Below are positions 1 to 13,986 of a stretch of DNA of 64,000 nucleotides, in pieces. The notes under the pieces are model-generated. The model did not search any database and was not told the origin of the DNA. It worked only from the letters and a program-made list of their open reading frames with translations. Each line of letters begins with the position of its first letter. Within the stretch, counting starts at the first letter, position 1. The translations under genes and the position numbers were made by a program. Origin of the DNA: Protula sp. h YS-2021 (taxonomy: Eukaryota; Annelida; Polychaeta; Sabellida; Serpulidae); NCBI GenBank assembly GCA_949752745.1, contig OX457025.1, positions 52,609,869-52,673,868 of the forward strand, given 5' to 3'.

Positions 1-114
1 TTTCATTAAAAACACCATGCATTCAAATTTAAAGGGAAGCCTCTAGGACACTATTGTATTTTTTCCTTTCTACATGCAAACTTTGGTAAACTTCTTAATT
101 AGCTGATCAATTAC

Positions 115-687
115 CAATATCAGCAGATTCAGGGAAAAGTTTAACTTTCCTAAAATTGCGCAGCGTCTCCGGTCTAGAAATTTATGTTATGTTATTCAAT
201 TGCGAACCATATTTTGAACAGATTTTTTAATATCTGGGACAAGTATATAAATTTTCTACTGGCATGTTTTGCATGCATTAATCTTCTGCTTTTTACACTA
301 TCGCTTCAATGAACACTGAATGGATCACAGAGAAGATCATATTTTATCAACTGGTTATGTAGAAAGAAGGCAGAAAGAGGCGAACGATATTCGCAAAAGT
401 AACCGGAAGTTCAATTACGTGAACTTCCACAACTACTAACTTGATTCGTATTGGGTGTATCGGAAATGAAAAATCTAAACTCACTCGTATCTTTCGAAGC
501 CAACGAATGTGTACATTATGGCCTTTTCTCCTTCTATCAACGATTCCACTTGACATGGCCACCATTTGTTTCTGAACAGCACAAGAACAATATCCCCTGG
601 CCTGTATTTAGACAGGGGAATAGCTGATTCTTGCGGCCTGTCATTCCTCTCTCGTCTGGACAACTTCCAGCCCTTCTTTCTTGGCAT
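115..687 (-). CDS. PWWP-module gene 1, first two coding exons (runs off the left edge)
   Basis: Seen: exon A is 687..485. The acceptor AG directly precedes the ATG and the donor is GTGAGT. It encodes 67 codons plus 2 nt, starting MPRKKGW, with core YRPGDIVL and KWWPCQVE (a WWP-type PWWP signature), ending VGFERY. Exon B is 173..115 (acceptor CTAG, donor GTAATT) and encodes PETLRNFRKVKLFPESADI. Phases join exactly (2+1 nt), and exon B ends with one base left over, as in the two paralogues at 30 and 44 kb. Family knowledge: PWWP domains bind methyl-lysine histone tails and DNA. Inference: a nuclear chromatin-associated protein. Later exons would lie beyond base 1, so whether this gene has a recombinase body is unknown. 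Confidence 0.7.
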
Positions 688-1089
688 CTGACAATACAAA
701 AGAACGTGCCTATTGCTCTGTAAGGGCCTAGTTAATGTATATCTATAGAGTTCTTTTTTAAACGCGGTATAAAAATGAAGAAAATAAGGATTGATACACC
801 CATACAAAACGCAAACTCTGCATTGAGAAAGAATCTTGAGTTTTCAACGCCTTGTATTTCGACTTGCAAGAATCAATCAGATGTTTTAGGAAAAGACGCA
901 AGTGCCTGTGCCACAGATACATACAGGGCCAGTTTAAACTGTGTGCATAGAATCACAAAAAAAATCGACAAACATACAAAACATAAACACTGTGTGGAGA
1001 AAGAACCTACACTGATCCTGTGTATCATAACCCTACGGCGGAGACATTTGATAGCATGTGAACAAAAACGTTTGATTTGTTTATTGTTC

Positions 1090-1730
1090 TATCAGGTGAT
1101 TTAGGAACCTGCAGAAAGCATTATTATTATCCGTGGCGGGGGGGGGGGGGGCGACGGCGCACTTTGTCAATAGAGCTGTAAATAATAAACTATGAAAATT
1201 ATTATGTCAGTACTTAACGCTCGCTTTAACAATCAGATGGCCACGAGTACTTACAATTTATTCACTAGAAAAAACACAGGGTTCGTGCTTAACATTATTG
1301 ACAAGTACAAAGGGTGAAAAAACAAACACGAAACTACTTTTGCATGTGCCTCCGAGTTCGTGCTTTACATTACTTATAAGTAAAAATGATCTTGCTAAAC
1401 TGACAACAGTACATACCAAATAAAAACTTGCACAAAAGGTTTGATATAGTTACTTGGCATTTTAGCCAAAGTAAGAACCTAATGGAAGCGAAACTGGGGA
1501 TGGGTAACTTTGCCGCCGCGTGTAGAGACGGAATATCATCGGAAATTTGAAATATTTTAGCAAGACGTGTGCATGGAAACAGTTAATACATGTGAGATAC
1601 ACACTAATTTGACATCCTAACGTTCGAAATCTAGTTTTAAAGCCTCAAATAACCTGCTTTCGCGATGTACCAACAGGTAATGGCAACTCCCCTAATGTTA
1701 TAGTTCAAACAAGAACCTTCGGCAAAATTC
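1090..1730. repeat. Direct repeat copy 1 (partner 2735..3215)
   Basis: Shares with 2735..3215 the start (GGTGAT...GAACCTGCAGAAAGC), a G-run segment, 'gggatgggtagctttgc'-like sequence, and the stretch around CGTTCGAAATCTAG to CAACTCCCCTAA. Offsets of 1.49-1.65 kb mean one copy has internal indels. It contains a run of about 14 G at 1138-1151. It falls upstream of and within the intron of gene 1. No coding signal seen. Confidence 0.7.
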
Positions 1731-2242
1731 ACTTAATTCACTGCTAAACACTGCAAAATGATTTAACAAACAAACAAAAACTTAAACTGTCTGTGGAGTG
1801 AGAACCTAACTTTACCAGCAACTACTTTCGGAAACATTGGCACAAAAATATATTAGAAGCGAAAACCTATACAAGGAGCGTATTGAAATAAAACTTTTTA
1901 CCCAAGTTAACTTGAATTGCGCGGAATGCGAACCAGAAGTTTTACTTGAATCGGCCATTTTAAAAAAAAAAACTTGCAACAAACCCAATTAATCTGCGGA
2001 CAAATTTTACCCAAGTTTAACATTTTTGACAATCGCTAAAAAATCTGTGGCAGTACGCAGATTTTTTTAAAATGAACAATACAACAGTCATTCAATGATT
2101 ATAAACATACACAATCTGTGTAAAAATCCTGATATATCACCCATCAAGGAAAATGAGACAATAGTTTCACATTTCGACCTACATATCTCGTCAACTAACT
2201 GTAATGGGAACTCACTGTTTCTTTATAACAATTAAATCTTAC

Positions 2243-2325
2243 CTTACAACACCTGTGTTTCCAAAAACTTTAAAAATATCCTGATTTTTCACAACACTAC
2301 GTAATGGCGGCTTGCAAAGTGGCAT
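2243..2325 (-). promoter_or_regulatory. Candidate 5'UTR exon/TSS region of gene 1
   Basis: On the minus strand a CpG-containing stretch with GCCGCCATTA (YY1-like) precedes a segment ending TTGTAAG|GTAAGA, a strong donor at 2243/2242. The next acceptor is the one abutting the gene 1 ATG at 689. Genes 2 and 3 have a comparable donor 1.0-1.4 kb upstream of their ATG exons. The upstream limit is a guess; no cDNA is available. Confidence 0.4.
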
Positions 2326-2734
2326 GTGACGCTGCGACGCCTTCCCAAAATGCCCAGGTATCTAATTAGCATATCACGTGAGATTTTAATTTATAAGAAC
2401 AAAATACTTGTCATAAAACTTTTAACACATGTTATCACATTTCAGCTACAGTTTTCAAGAAAAGATGAATAAAGCATTATTTGAATACACCAAGTGCAAA
2501 AAAAAAGCCAGAATATACGCGCTATATTTCAAGTCCAAGGTGACATAAAGTGATGGGGCATATCAGATAGAAAATTTGGCGAAATGATACACAGATAGCG
2601 TTGGAAAAAAACAGCTCTGATTCAAAGACAGCAGTAGTCTGATATCATCACAATCCTATTAGGTGATTTGAGAGCTTACTGATCTCACGACACGGCCTTT
2701 GAAGAATACATTTGTGTTTGATTTATTTACTGGC

Positions 2735-3215
2735 CTATTAGGTGATCTGAGAACTTACAGAAAGCAATATTATTAACTGGGGTGGAGGACGGGAGGGGTG
2801 GAGGGAGGGGAGGGAGCATTTTGTTAACACAGTTGCAAAATAAACTGAAAAAATTACAGTTTATGCCAGTACTCATTGCTCGTCTTCAGAATTAGATCCC
2901 TACGAGTACTTAAACTTTGTCCATAAAAAACCGAGCTCGTATTTAATATGACAGACAAGTAGAAGGCGTCAAAAAAGTGAAACGGGGGATGGGTAGCTTT
3001 GCTGCCGCGTGCAGGAACGGAATATCATCGGAAATTTGAAATATTTTAGTTATAAAGTGCATGGAAACAGTTAATACATGTAAGATACACACTAATTTGA
3101 CATCCTACCGTTCGAAATCTAGTTTTAAAGCCTCAAATAATCTGCGTTCGCGATGTACCAACAGATAATGACAACTCCCCTAACGTTACAGGTCAAACAA
3201 GAGCCTGCGGCAAAA
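2735..3215. repeat. Direct repeat copy 2 (partner 1090..1730)
   Basis: Diverged, shorter copy of 1090..1730 with the same order of landmarks, including the purine-rich run at 2775-2815. From 3216 to about 3760 I see only AT-rich sequence with no gene or named repeat. Confidence 0.65.
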
Positions 3216-3779
3216 AAAAATCAATCAGTTTGTTAAGCTGTGGCAAAAAGAGAATATGCTTGATTTCACATTTATTTAGCATTCTCTTGCATATCTCACC
3301 AGTAACTGTAGACTTTTAGAGAGAAATTGTGATTAAAAGCGAGGGAAAACAGGGGTTGATACACACGCATCTTCAACGTCAGGTTAAGCCAAGAGTACGC
3401 TAGAAATAATAGAATGAGGGCAAGATATGACTTAATATTAAATCAGTTAAACTTTTTTGGGCTGTAAATGACAATTATATTCCACGGTGACTTTAAAAAT
3501 TGAGCTTAGAAAAGGTAAACAAACTAGAGGCCATTGCAGTTAGAAGTACCCAAAACTGCGGAGGCGAGGGGTGACAAGATTTTCTCAAACGCATCTTCGC
3601 GCATTCAAATATGTATTTTTTCAACAAAAAACGTTTATAAATAATATTTTATTGTAATTATATTCTTTATGAACATTTTATGCTATTTTAGTTGATTTTA
3701 ATTAGATAAAACCATATTAATTCAAACGGAAGTAAGAGTGCATTGTGAATCATAACAAAGCATGACACCCCCAGCAGTA

Positions 3780-4869
<1,090 letters not shown>

Positions 4870-5859
4870 TAGGCTCGCGTCGAATCCAGCCCGAAGGCGC
4901 AGATGGAGCCTGAGTTCTAAAATCGTTATTTTTGGGTGTATTCCAAAAATGATCAAATACAATCTTGGCCGAATTTTTTTGCCGTCTCCTATTTAATGGG
5001 CTTAAAAAAATATTGTTTAGATCTCTCAATATTCAGTAAAAACTGCAAAACATAATTCCAGCCAACTTGGACAGTGTGTGTAAGAGAAAAACGGCCTTTT
5101 AAACGTAAGCTCAAAGTGAATGTAGACCTTGCACGTGGTCTTTTTAGGTCATTTCCATAACAAAATAAACAAAGTTTTGTTTACAAATACACGTGGTTTT
5201 GTTTACAAACAGAAGTGTATCCGTTAGTCGGTGCATAACATCAAGTCATAAAAGAAAGGCGTTTCTAGACTTCCATTCCAAAATTATTATTACTATTATT
5301 TTTCCTGTCATTTGAAATATACGTGTCAAAAAATATCATGCGAATACATGTCGGCACGTCAAATTCCAGAGTACGTAGACGGTTTACCCTACTGCGAAAC
5401 AGTCTGTTAAAAAGGAATTTTGTAACTGCGAAGAAGTTTCTATTAATATATTTTAAAATAAACTCTCAAATATATTGTAATGGTCTACGTTTCCCGTAAG
5501 AGACTGTTTCACAATGGGGTAAACAATGTATTTATGTTTGAATATCAATTAATACCTCGTAACCAGACCTTGAAATAAAGAAGTGTGGATGCCGAAACTA
5601 TAGTCCGACTAGCCCATAACTGGTTGTGGAGGCTATGTATATTCTACATGTGAAGAAATTGTTCTATTTACATATTTATCTTTTTGAAGTTTTGGGTCCA
5701 ACAACAATTAAATGGCGGCACTTATATTTTTGAGCATAATTTTCAACATAGTTCAGTTTCTTGCACACAACATGTGCAATCTTTGGAAAGAATAAAATAA
5801 TGGGTGTGACCTTTTATTTGACTTTTTTTGCAGTTATTATTTTGAAACACTGACGTTAA

Positions 5860-5902
5860 ATACCACTGTGTTCATACCTCTTTGGTATGCACACAGTGGT
5901 AT
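5860..5902. other. Conserved 19-bp-arm hairpin (H-module, copy 1)
   Basis: ATACCACTGTGTTCATACC, a 5-nt loop (TCTTT), then the near-perfect reverse complement with one mismatch. The same hairpin occurs at 12620..12662, 35258..35299 (inverted block), 50938..50980 and 59581..59622. The 12620 copy has paired changes (ACC/GGT to AAC/GTT). It is followed by a T-run and 'gtcaatgtatg'. Confidence 0.75.
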
Positions 5903-6249
5903 TTTTTTTGTCAATGTATGATGGGTGGATTCGACTGAATCTTAAATTCGTCTAATCATTTCTAGAGGAGTGTGGATTCAAAACAATGCATGCAGGGAAA
6001 TGGCTTTCGTTTCTCATAGATTGCTATTTTCGCCTGAAACTGCGGTCCTTATAATTAAACATTTATTTTGTCTATTTCTATTAGCTCAGTTTGTCCATAA
6101 ATTTGGCTAGAATTGCTTTGCTTTTTTAAATGATAGATCTAATATCGCTTGTACGATGGCCTGAATTTTTTTGTACTTAAGTTTTAAAGCTTCTTCAACC
6201 TTGGATTTTATGTGAGGAATAAGATAAACTCAATACTTTCAATGTCGTG

Positions 6250-9200
6250 CAACGGAAATTCACAAACCCGTTGAGAAAATGCTGGTTACGCCAAATATTC
6301 CACCTTGTACTATTGGAGTAATATTGAATTCAAAAAAAAAAAAACTTTCAGATCTGGTTACACGGTTTCTCTTCTCTCTGTTAAAACTAGCGGTCTGTGT
6401 TGCACCTGATATTAGAATTTTCTAATTTTCTATTTGAAATGATGGGCCCAAAACCGCTAGGAATGATTGTCTTTATGATCTTTTGTAGTATGATCTTAAA
6501 CGCTTCAATTTTCTACAACTGCGTGGTCAAATCTCTTATATGTGTGTTTTATTATTTTTTTCGTTAAGAGATAGGGTCTGTATAATCTGGAATGTTACAT
6601 TTCTCTGAAGTTTTTTGTTAGGACTAAGTGTAACTGCTCGATATATTGTCATTATTTTTCTGATTGTACAGACCAAGTTCTGATGAAAGTGAAATTGTTA
6701 TTGTTTATGACATAATCCTTGAGGCCATCCCGTCTCCTCATGATATTTCTGCTTTTGAGAAAGAAAAATATATTCTTAAAAAAATCGTGAAAGGGGATCC
6801 TTAGAATAAACCATCTTAGGTTTGGCAACATTGATATGGACTGCCTTGAAAAAGTGGGTCAAATATACTTTAAATCCACCCCCCTCCCTACTCCCACCTA
6901 CCCCGAGAACCAAGTTATCTATGCGGAGACATTTGAAACAATACTTTTAATGTCACGCAACGGAAATTCACAAACTTCTTGAAAAAATGCTGGCTATGCC
7001 CGATATTCCATGTCGTACTGTTTGAGTGACATTGAATTAAAAAAGGGACTTTTAAGATCTAGTTACAAGGTTTTAAGTGGCATAAAAGTGTTACACATTT
7101 ACAATTCAGCATTTATACAATTGAAAGAAAAGAGAACAACAACTTTTTATGCTTGTAATGTGTGGTAAATTCCGGTTTTCAAACTGGAGAAGCTTACTCT
7201 AATAGTTTGCAGGCTGTTTTTCATATTTACATGTTATTTTACACAGTTTATCTGAATGTGCTATAGACGACGTTATACATTTATTTTTCTCTTATCTCTG
7301 TTAAAATTAGCTGTATTTACACATGCGGTTAGAATCTTCTAATTTTCCTTTTGAATCGATGGGCCCAAAACCGCTGCGAATGACGGACTTTATTTTCTTT
7401 TCATTGGTGGTATGATCTTAAAACGCTTCAATTTTCTACAATTGCGTGCATAAATCTCTTATGTGTGCGTTTTATTATTTTTTTCGTAAAGAGATAGGGT
7501 CTGTTTACTCTCGAATGTTACACTTCGCTGAGGAATTTTGTTTGAACTAAGTGTAACTGCTCGATATATTGTCATTGTTTTTCTGATTGTACAGAACAAG
7601 GTCTTCTGAAAGTGAAATTGTTATTGTTTATGACATAATCCTTGAGGCCATCCCGTCTCCTCTTGATATTTCTGCTTTTGAGAAAGAATATTACATTCTT
7701 AAAAAAAATCGTGAAAGCGGATCCTTACAATAAACAATCTTAGGTATTGCAACATTGATATGGGCTGCCTTGAAAAAGTGGGTCAAATATACTTTAAATC
7801 CACCCCCCTCCCTACTCCCACCTACCCCAAGAATCAAGTTGTTTATGCAGAGACATTTGAAACAATACTTTTAATGTCACGCAACGGAAATTCACAAACT
7901 CCTTGAAAAAATGCTGGCTACGCCCGATATTCCATGTCGTACTGTGTGAGTGACATTGAATTTAAAAAAGGACTTTTAAGATCTAGTTACAAGGCTTTAA
8001 GTTGCATAAAGTGTTACACATTTACAATTCAGCATTTATACAATTGAAAGAAAAGAGAAAAACAACTTTTTATGCTTGTAATGTGTGGTAAATTCCGGTT
8101 TTCAAACTGGGGAAACTTACTATAATAGTTTGCAGGCCGTTTTTTTTTATATTTACATGTTATTTTGTGCTATAGACGACGTTATACATTTATTTTTCTC
8201 TTATCTCTGTTAAAAATAACTGTATTTACACATGCGGTTAGAATCTTCTAATTTTCCTTTTGAATCGATGGCCCAAAACCGCTGCGAATGACGGACTTTA
8301 TTTTCTTTGTATTGGTGGTATGATCTTGAAACGCTTCAATTTTCTAGAATTGCGCGCACAAATCTCTTATGTGTGCGTTTTATTATTTTTTTTCGCAAAG
8401 AGGTAGGGCCTGTTTACTCTGGAATGTTACATTTCTCTGACGAGTTTTGTTTGGACTAAGTGTAACTGCTCGATATATTGTCATTATTTTTCTGATTGTA
8501 CAGACCAAGGTCTTATGAAAGTGAAATTGTTATTGTTTATGACATACTCTTTGAGGACATCCCGTCTCCTGTTGATATTTCTGCTTTTGAGAAAGAAAAA
8601 TATATTCTTAAAAAAATCGTGAAAGCGGATCCTTAGAATAAACAATCTTAGGTATTGCAACATTGATATGGGCTGCCTTGAAAACGTGGGTCAAATATAC
8701 TTTAAATCCACCCCCCTCCCTACTCCCACCTTTCCCAAGAACCAAGTTATTTATGCGAAGACATTTGAAACAATACTTTTAATGTCACGCACCGGAAATT
8801 CACAAACTCCTTGAAAAAATGCTGGCTACGCCCGATATTCCATATCGTGCTGTTTGAGTGGCATTGGATTGAACAAAAAAAAGGACTATTAAGATCTAGT
8901 TACAAGGTTTTAATTGGCATGAAAGTGTTACACATTTACAATTCAACATTTATACAATTGAAAAAAAGAGAACAACACTTTTCTATGCTTGTAATGTGTG
9001 GTAAATTCCGGTTTTCAAACTGGAGATGCTTACTCTAATAGTTTGCAGGCTGTTTTTCATATTTACATGTTATTTTACACAGTTTATCTGAATGTTCTAT
9101 AGACGACGTTATACATTTATTTTTCTCTTATCTCTGTTAAAATTAGCTGTATTTCCACATGCGGTTAGATCTTCTAATTTTCCTTTTGAATCGATGGGCC

Positions 9201-11560
9201 CAAAACCGCTGCGAATGACTGACTTTATTTTCTTTTCATTGGTGGTATGATCTTAAAACGCTTCAATTTTCTATAGTTGGGCGCAGAAATCTCTTATGTA
9301 TGCGTTTTATTATTTTTTTCGTAAACAGATAGGGTCTGTTTACTCTGGAATGTTACATTTCTCTGACGAATTTTGTTTGGACTAAGTGTAACTGCTCGAT
9401 ATATTGTCATTATTTTCCTGATTGTACAGAACAAGGTCGGATGAAAGTGAAATTGTTATTGTTTATGACATAATCCTTGAGGCCATCCCGTCTCCTCTTG
9501 ATATTTCTGCTTTTGAGAAAGAAAAATATATTCTTAAAAAAATCGTGAAAGCGGATCCTTAGAATAAACAATCTTAGGTATAATAACATTGATATGGGCT
9601 GCCTTGAAAAAGTGGGTCAAATATACTTTAAATACGTCCCCCTGCCTACTCCCACCTACCCCAAGAACCAAGTTATTTATGCGAAGACATTTGAAACAAT
9701 ACTTTTAATGTCACGCAACGGAAATTCACAAACTCCTTGAAAAAATGCTGAGTACGCCCGATTTTCCATGTCGTACTGTTTGAGTGACATTGAATTTAAA
9801 AAAAGGACTTTTAAGATCTAGTTACAAGGTTTTAATTGGCATGAAAGTGTTACACATTTACAATTCAACATTTATACTATTGAAAGAAAAGAGAACAACA
9901 ACTTTCTATGCTTGTAATGTGTGGTTAATTCCGGTTTTCAAACTGGAGAAGCTTACTCTAATAGTTTGCAGGCTGTTTTTCATATTTACATGTTATTTTA
10001 CACAGTTTATCTGAATGTTCTATAGACGACGTTATACATTTATTTTTCTCTTATCTCTGTTAAAAATAGCTGTATTTACACATGCGGTTAGAATCTTCTA
10101 ATTTTCCTTTTGAATCGATGGGCCTAAAACCGCTGCGAATGACTGACTTTACTTTCTGTTCATTGGTGGTATGATCTTAAAACGCTTCAATTTTCTACAG
10201 TTGGGCGCAGAAATCTCTATGTATGCGTTTTATTATTTTTTTCGTAAAGAGATAGGGTCTGTTTACTCTGGAATGTTACATTTCTCTGACGAGTTGTGTT
10301 TTGACTAAGTGTAACTGCTCGATATATTGTCATTATTTTTCTGATTGTACAGACCAAGGTCTGATGAAAGTGAAATTGTTATTGCTTATGACATAATCCT
10401 TGAGGCCATCCCGTCTCCTCTTGATATTTCTGCTTTTGAGAAAGAAAAATATATTCTTAAAAAAATCGTGAAAGCGGATCCTTAGAATAAATAATCTTAG
10501 GTATCGCAACATTGATATGGGCTGCCTTGAAAAAGTGGGTCAAATATACTTTAAATCCACCCCCTCCCTACTCCCACCTACCCCAAGAACCAAGTTATTT
10601 ATGCGAAGACATTTGAAACAATACTTTTAATGTCACGCAACGGAAATTCACAAACTCCTTGAAAAAATGCTGGCTACGCCCGATATTCCATGTCGTACTA
10701 TTTCAGTGACATTGGATTAAAAAAAGGACTTTTAAGATCTAGTTATAAGGTTTTACGTGGCATGAAAGTGATACACATTTATATTTCAGCATTTATACAA
10801 TTGAAAGAAAAGAGAACAACAGCTTTTTATACTTGTAATGTGTGGTAAATTCCGGTTTTCAAACTGGGGAAGATTACTATAATAGTTTGCAGGCTGTTTC
10901 TCATATTTACATGTTATTTTACACAATTTTTCTGAATGTGCTATAGACGACGTTATACATTTATTTTTCTCTTATCTCTGTTAAATTTAGCTGTATTTAG
11001 ACATGCGGTTAGAATCTTCTAATTTTCCTTTTGAATCGATGGGCCCAAAACCGCTGCGAATGACTGACTTTATTTTCTTTTCATTGGTGGTATGATCTTA
11101 AAACGCTTCAATTTTCTACAGTTGCGTGCACAAATCTCTCATGTGTGGGGTTTATTATTTTTTTCGTAAAGAGATAGGGTCTGTTTACTCTGGAATGTTA
11201 CATTTCTCTGACGAGTTTTGTTTGGACTAAGTGTAACTGCTCGATATATTGTCATTATTTTTCTGATTGTACAGATCAATGTCTTTTGAAAGTGAAATTG
11301 TTATTGTTTATGACATAATCCTTGAGGCCATCCCGTCTCCTGTTGATATTTCTGCTTTTGAGAAGGAAAAATATATTTAAGAAAAGGCGTGAAAGCGGAT
11401 AATCAGAATAAACAAAAATAGGCATCGCAACACTGATATGGGCTGCTTTCAAAAAGTGGATCAAATATACTTTAAATCCACCCCTTCTGCGCCAAGAACC
11501 AAGTTATTCATGCGGAGACACTTTAAACAATACGTCTAATCTCATGCAAGGGAACTCACA
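6250..11560 (+). repeat. Tandem array of about 0.92-kb units, F1
   Basis: The landmark GGAAATTCACAAAC recurs near 6252, 6962, 7888, 8798, 9722, 10640 and 11547 (diverged), giving a period of about 907-926 bp after a shorter first unit. Each unit has a C-rich box (CCCTACTCCCACC), a GCGCACA...TGTGTGCG palindrome, and the exon-like segment annotated separately. Short ORFs in the units (such as those at 8811 and 9784) are not conserved in frame and are not called. Confidence 0.9.
6672..6804 (+). CDS. Exon-like segment in the tandem unit (representative copy, 43 codons)
   Basis: Seen: TTTTTCTGATTGTACAG (good 3' splice site), 1 nt, then 43 codons beginning PSSDESEIVIVYDIILEAIP, then TAG followed at once by AATAAA (6805-6810). 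Acidic/Ser residues next to IVIV match a SUMO-interaction motif, and EKEKYILKK follows. Intact 133-nt plus-strand copies also start at 8504, 9430, 10353, 53607, 54532, 55457, 56382 and 57308. Minus-strand copies start at 33356, 61073, 62003, 62932 and 63860. Frame-broken or early-stopped copies lie near 7594, 11275, 51754, 52682, 58232 and 34283. Inference: an amplified terminal exon, since no upstream exon is identified. The alternative is a chance frame kept by recent amplification. Confidence 0.45.
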
Positions 11561-12379
11561 AATCCCTTGAGATAATGCTGGCTAAGACCGATATTCCACG
11601 TCGTACTATATGAGTGATATTGAATTTAAAAAACTTACGATCTGGTTACAAGGTTTTAATTGGCATCAAAGTTTTAAACTTTTCAATTCAGCATTTTTAC
11701 ATTTGAAAGAAAAAGAACAAGAACTTTTTATGCTTGTAATATGTGTAAATTCGTGTTTTCAAAGTGGAGAAGATTACTATAATAATTGGTAGGCTCTTTC
11801 TTACATTTACAGGCTTTTTCATATTGTAGTTGTAATTGACCTGAATGTGTTATAAACAACACCATACATTTATTTTCACTTATCTCTGTGAAAATTAGCC
11901 GTCTTTGTTGCACCTGTGTTTAGAATTTTCTAATTTTTCTTTTTGAATTGGGCCCAAAACCTTCAGTGACTGTCTTTATGCTCTTTTTATTGATGTTATG
12001 ATCTTGAAACGCTTAAATTTTCTACAACTGCTTGGATACATCTTACATATCGCGCTGTAGTTTTTATTTGATGAAGGCATAGGGTTCGCATACTCTCCAA
12101 TATTACATTCTTCTGAAGCTTTTTGTTCAGACTAATTGTAAATATTCTATAAATTGTCATTGAATTCCGGATTGAATGCAGTAAAGTCTTCTTAAATTAA
12201 AAAAGTTGCAATAGTTTATGACCTAATCCTGTTCAGATTACTGCTTTTGAAAGAAGATCGTTAGAATAAAAGAAACATAGGCATCGGAATATTGATGTGA
12301 GCTGCTCAGATAAAGTGGATCAAAGATACTTTTACCCCCCCCCCTCCCCACAAGAACCACGTTATGGATGGGAAAACTA

Positions 12380-12960
12380 GTCCCACCAGCCCATAACTGG
12401 TTATGGAGGCTATGTTTATTCTACATGTGAAGAAATTGTTCTATTTACATATTTATCTTTTTGGGTCCAACAACGATTAAATTGCGGAATTAATATTTTT
12501 TAGCATAATGTATTAACTTTATTCTGTTTGTTGCACACAATATGTGCAATTAAGAAAATAATGGCTGTGACATTTAATTTTACTTTTTTGTACTTTTTAT
12601 TTTGAAACACTGACGTTAAATAACACTGTGTTCATACCGCTTCGGTATGTACACAGTGTTATTTTTTTTGTCAATGTATGGTGGCTGGATTCGACTGAAT
12701 TTTAAATTCGACTAATGATTTCTAGACATGTGGGGATACAACACAAAACATGAAGAGAAATGGCTTGCATTTTCCATAGATTGCTTTTTTTTCGCCTAAA
12801 ACTGCGGTCTTCATAATTAAACATTTATTTTTTTATCTCTATTTCTATTACTTCAGCTTGTTTGCTTAGAATTGCTTTGCTTTTTTTAAATGATAGATCT
12901 AATATCGCTTGTACGACGGCCTAATTTTTTTTGTACTTAAGTGGTAAAGATTCTTCAACC
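12380..12960 (+). repeat. Second H-module of block F1
   Basis: Direct repeat of 5606..6240 ('cataactggttatggaggctatg' through the hairpin and 'gatagatctaatatcgcttg'). Together the two copies flank the tandem array, like direct terminal repeats. They lack the TG...CA ends, primer-binding site and polypurine tract of an LTR. Confidence 0.7.
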
Positions 12961-12977
12961 ATGGATGCTATGTGAAG

Positions 12978-13180
12978 GTTGTATTGTATTGTTCTTTAGA
13001 TTGCAATCAACTATGGTCATATCGGGATCCCCCTGCCACATTATACTGAAATGGGGCATTCCAGCCATCCTTCTAACCCTTACATGTGGATTGCCTCACA
13101 GGGTAGCAAGGAGGAGTCAAAGTTTTAAAGTCTTAGGTATGACCCGAACGGGATTCAACCCAAGATCTTCCAGTCTCGAG
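12978..13180 (-). mobile_element. tRNA-derived SINE insertion with 11-bp target duplication
   Basis: On the minus strand it starts CTCGAGACTGGAAGATC, then a B-box-like GGGTTGAATCCCG, a conserved body (through GGATCCCGATATGACC) and an AATACAATAC tail. The 11-bp duplication GCTATGTGAAG is at 12967-12977 and 13181-13191. The paralogous H-module at 6213-6235 is an empty site. Other copies are at 28518..28728, 44404..44535 (diverged) and about 59930..59970 (cut). Confidence 0.8.
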
Positions 13181-13764
13181 GCTATGTGAAGAATAAGATA
13201 AACTCAATACCCTTAATGTCATGCAACAAAAATTCACAAACAAATTCTATGTCGTACTGTTGGAGTGACATTGAATTAAAAGAAAACTTTTAATATCTAG
13301 TTACAAGGTTTTAATTGGCATCAAAGTTTTACACTTTTCAATTCAACACTTTTGCAATAGAAAGTAAAGAGAACAACAACTTTTTATGCTTGCAACGTGC
13401 TGTAAATTCCAGTTTACAAAATAGGGAAGAGCAATATAATAGTTTTCAGGCTAATTCTCACATTCTATTTGTTATTGACCTGAATGTCTTATAAACGAGA
13501 CTGTACATTTATTTCCTCTTATCTGTATTTCCTTTAGCTCAGTTTGGCCATACATTTATTTTGAGAATTATTGGGTCTGACAACGCTTAAGTGACGGTCA
13601 TAATTGCTTTACAATCCCAATATGGGCGCGGGTAGCAAGTTTTTGAATGTGTGCCAATTTCAACTGCACTTAAGCTACAAGAAGTCAGCATAGAAAATAG
13701 CGTGCACATACATGAATACTTTCGGGAAACATATCTTAACACATATCAGGATATATAACAATTC

Positions 13765-13904
13765 CTGTCAAAGGTTCTTGAACAATTTCACTAAATTTAC
13801 GGTTTATTTATATGAACTAAGTTTGCCAGCAAATATGGTTCCTCTGTAAATTCCACCTCATCAATTGTTTCAGTAACTGCGTCGTATATGTTGAACAAGT
13901 AACC
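13765..13904 (-). pseudogene. Broken partial duplicate of the 134-aa ORF
   Basis: The minus strand reads GYLFNIYDAVTETIDEVEFT then EEPYLLANLVHINKP and a stop. This aligns with the segment AVVEAIQDMEYTEDPPLLAY of the ORF at 13987..14391. Nucleotide similarity continues past the stop ('...aagaacctttgacagg' against '...aagaacctttcaaaag') after an inserted base, so the frame was lost by an indel. No start codon. Confidence 0.6.
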
Positions 13905-13986
13905 ATTTATCTTTAAGTTGTGAAGTCAAAGCGCCAAATACTATGCACATAGTTGGTTCATGGTCACGTTTCTAAATGTGTCTCTA

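Noticed and set aside
6250..11560. CRISPR-like array
   Set aside because: Units are about 0.92 kb with no short repeats and spacers; eukaryotic context.
5606..12960. LTR retrotransposon or Helitron interpretation of the composite block
   Set aside because: The flanking H-modules lack TG...CA ends, primer site and polypurine tract. The hairpin is not followed by CTRR, and no RT, integrase, Rep or helicase frame is present.
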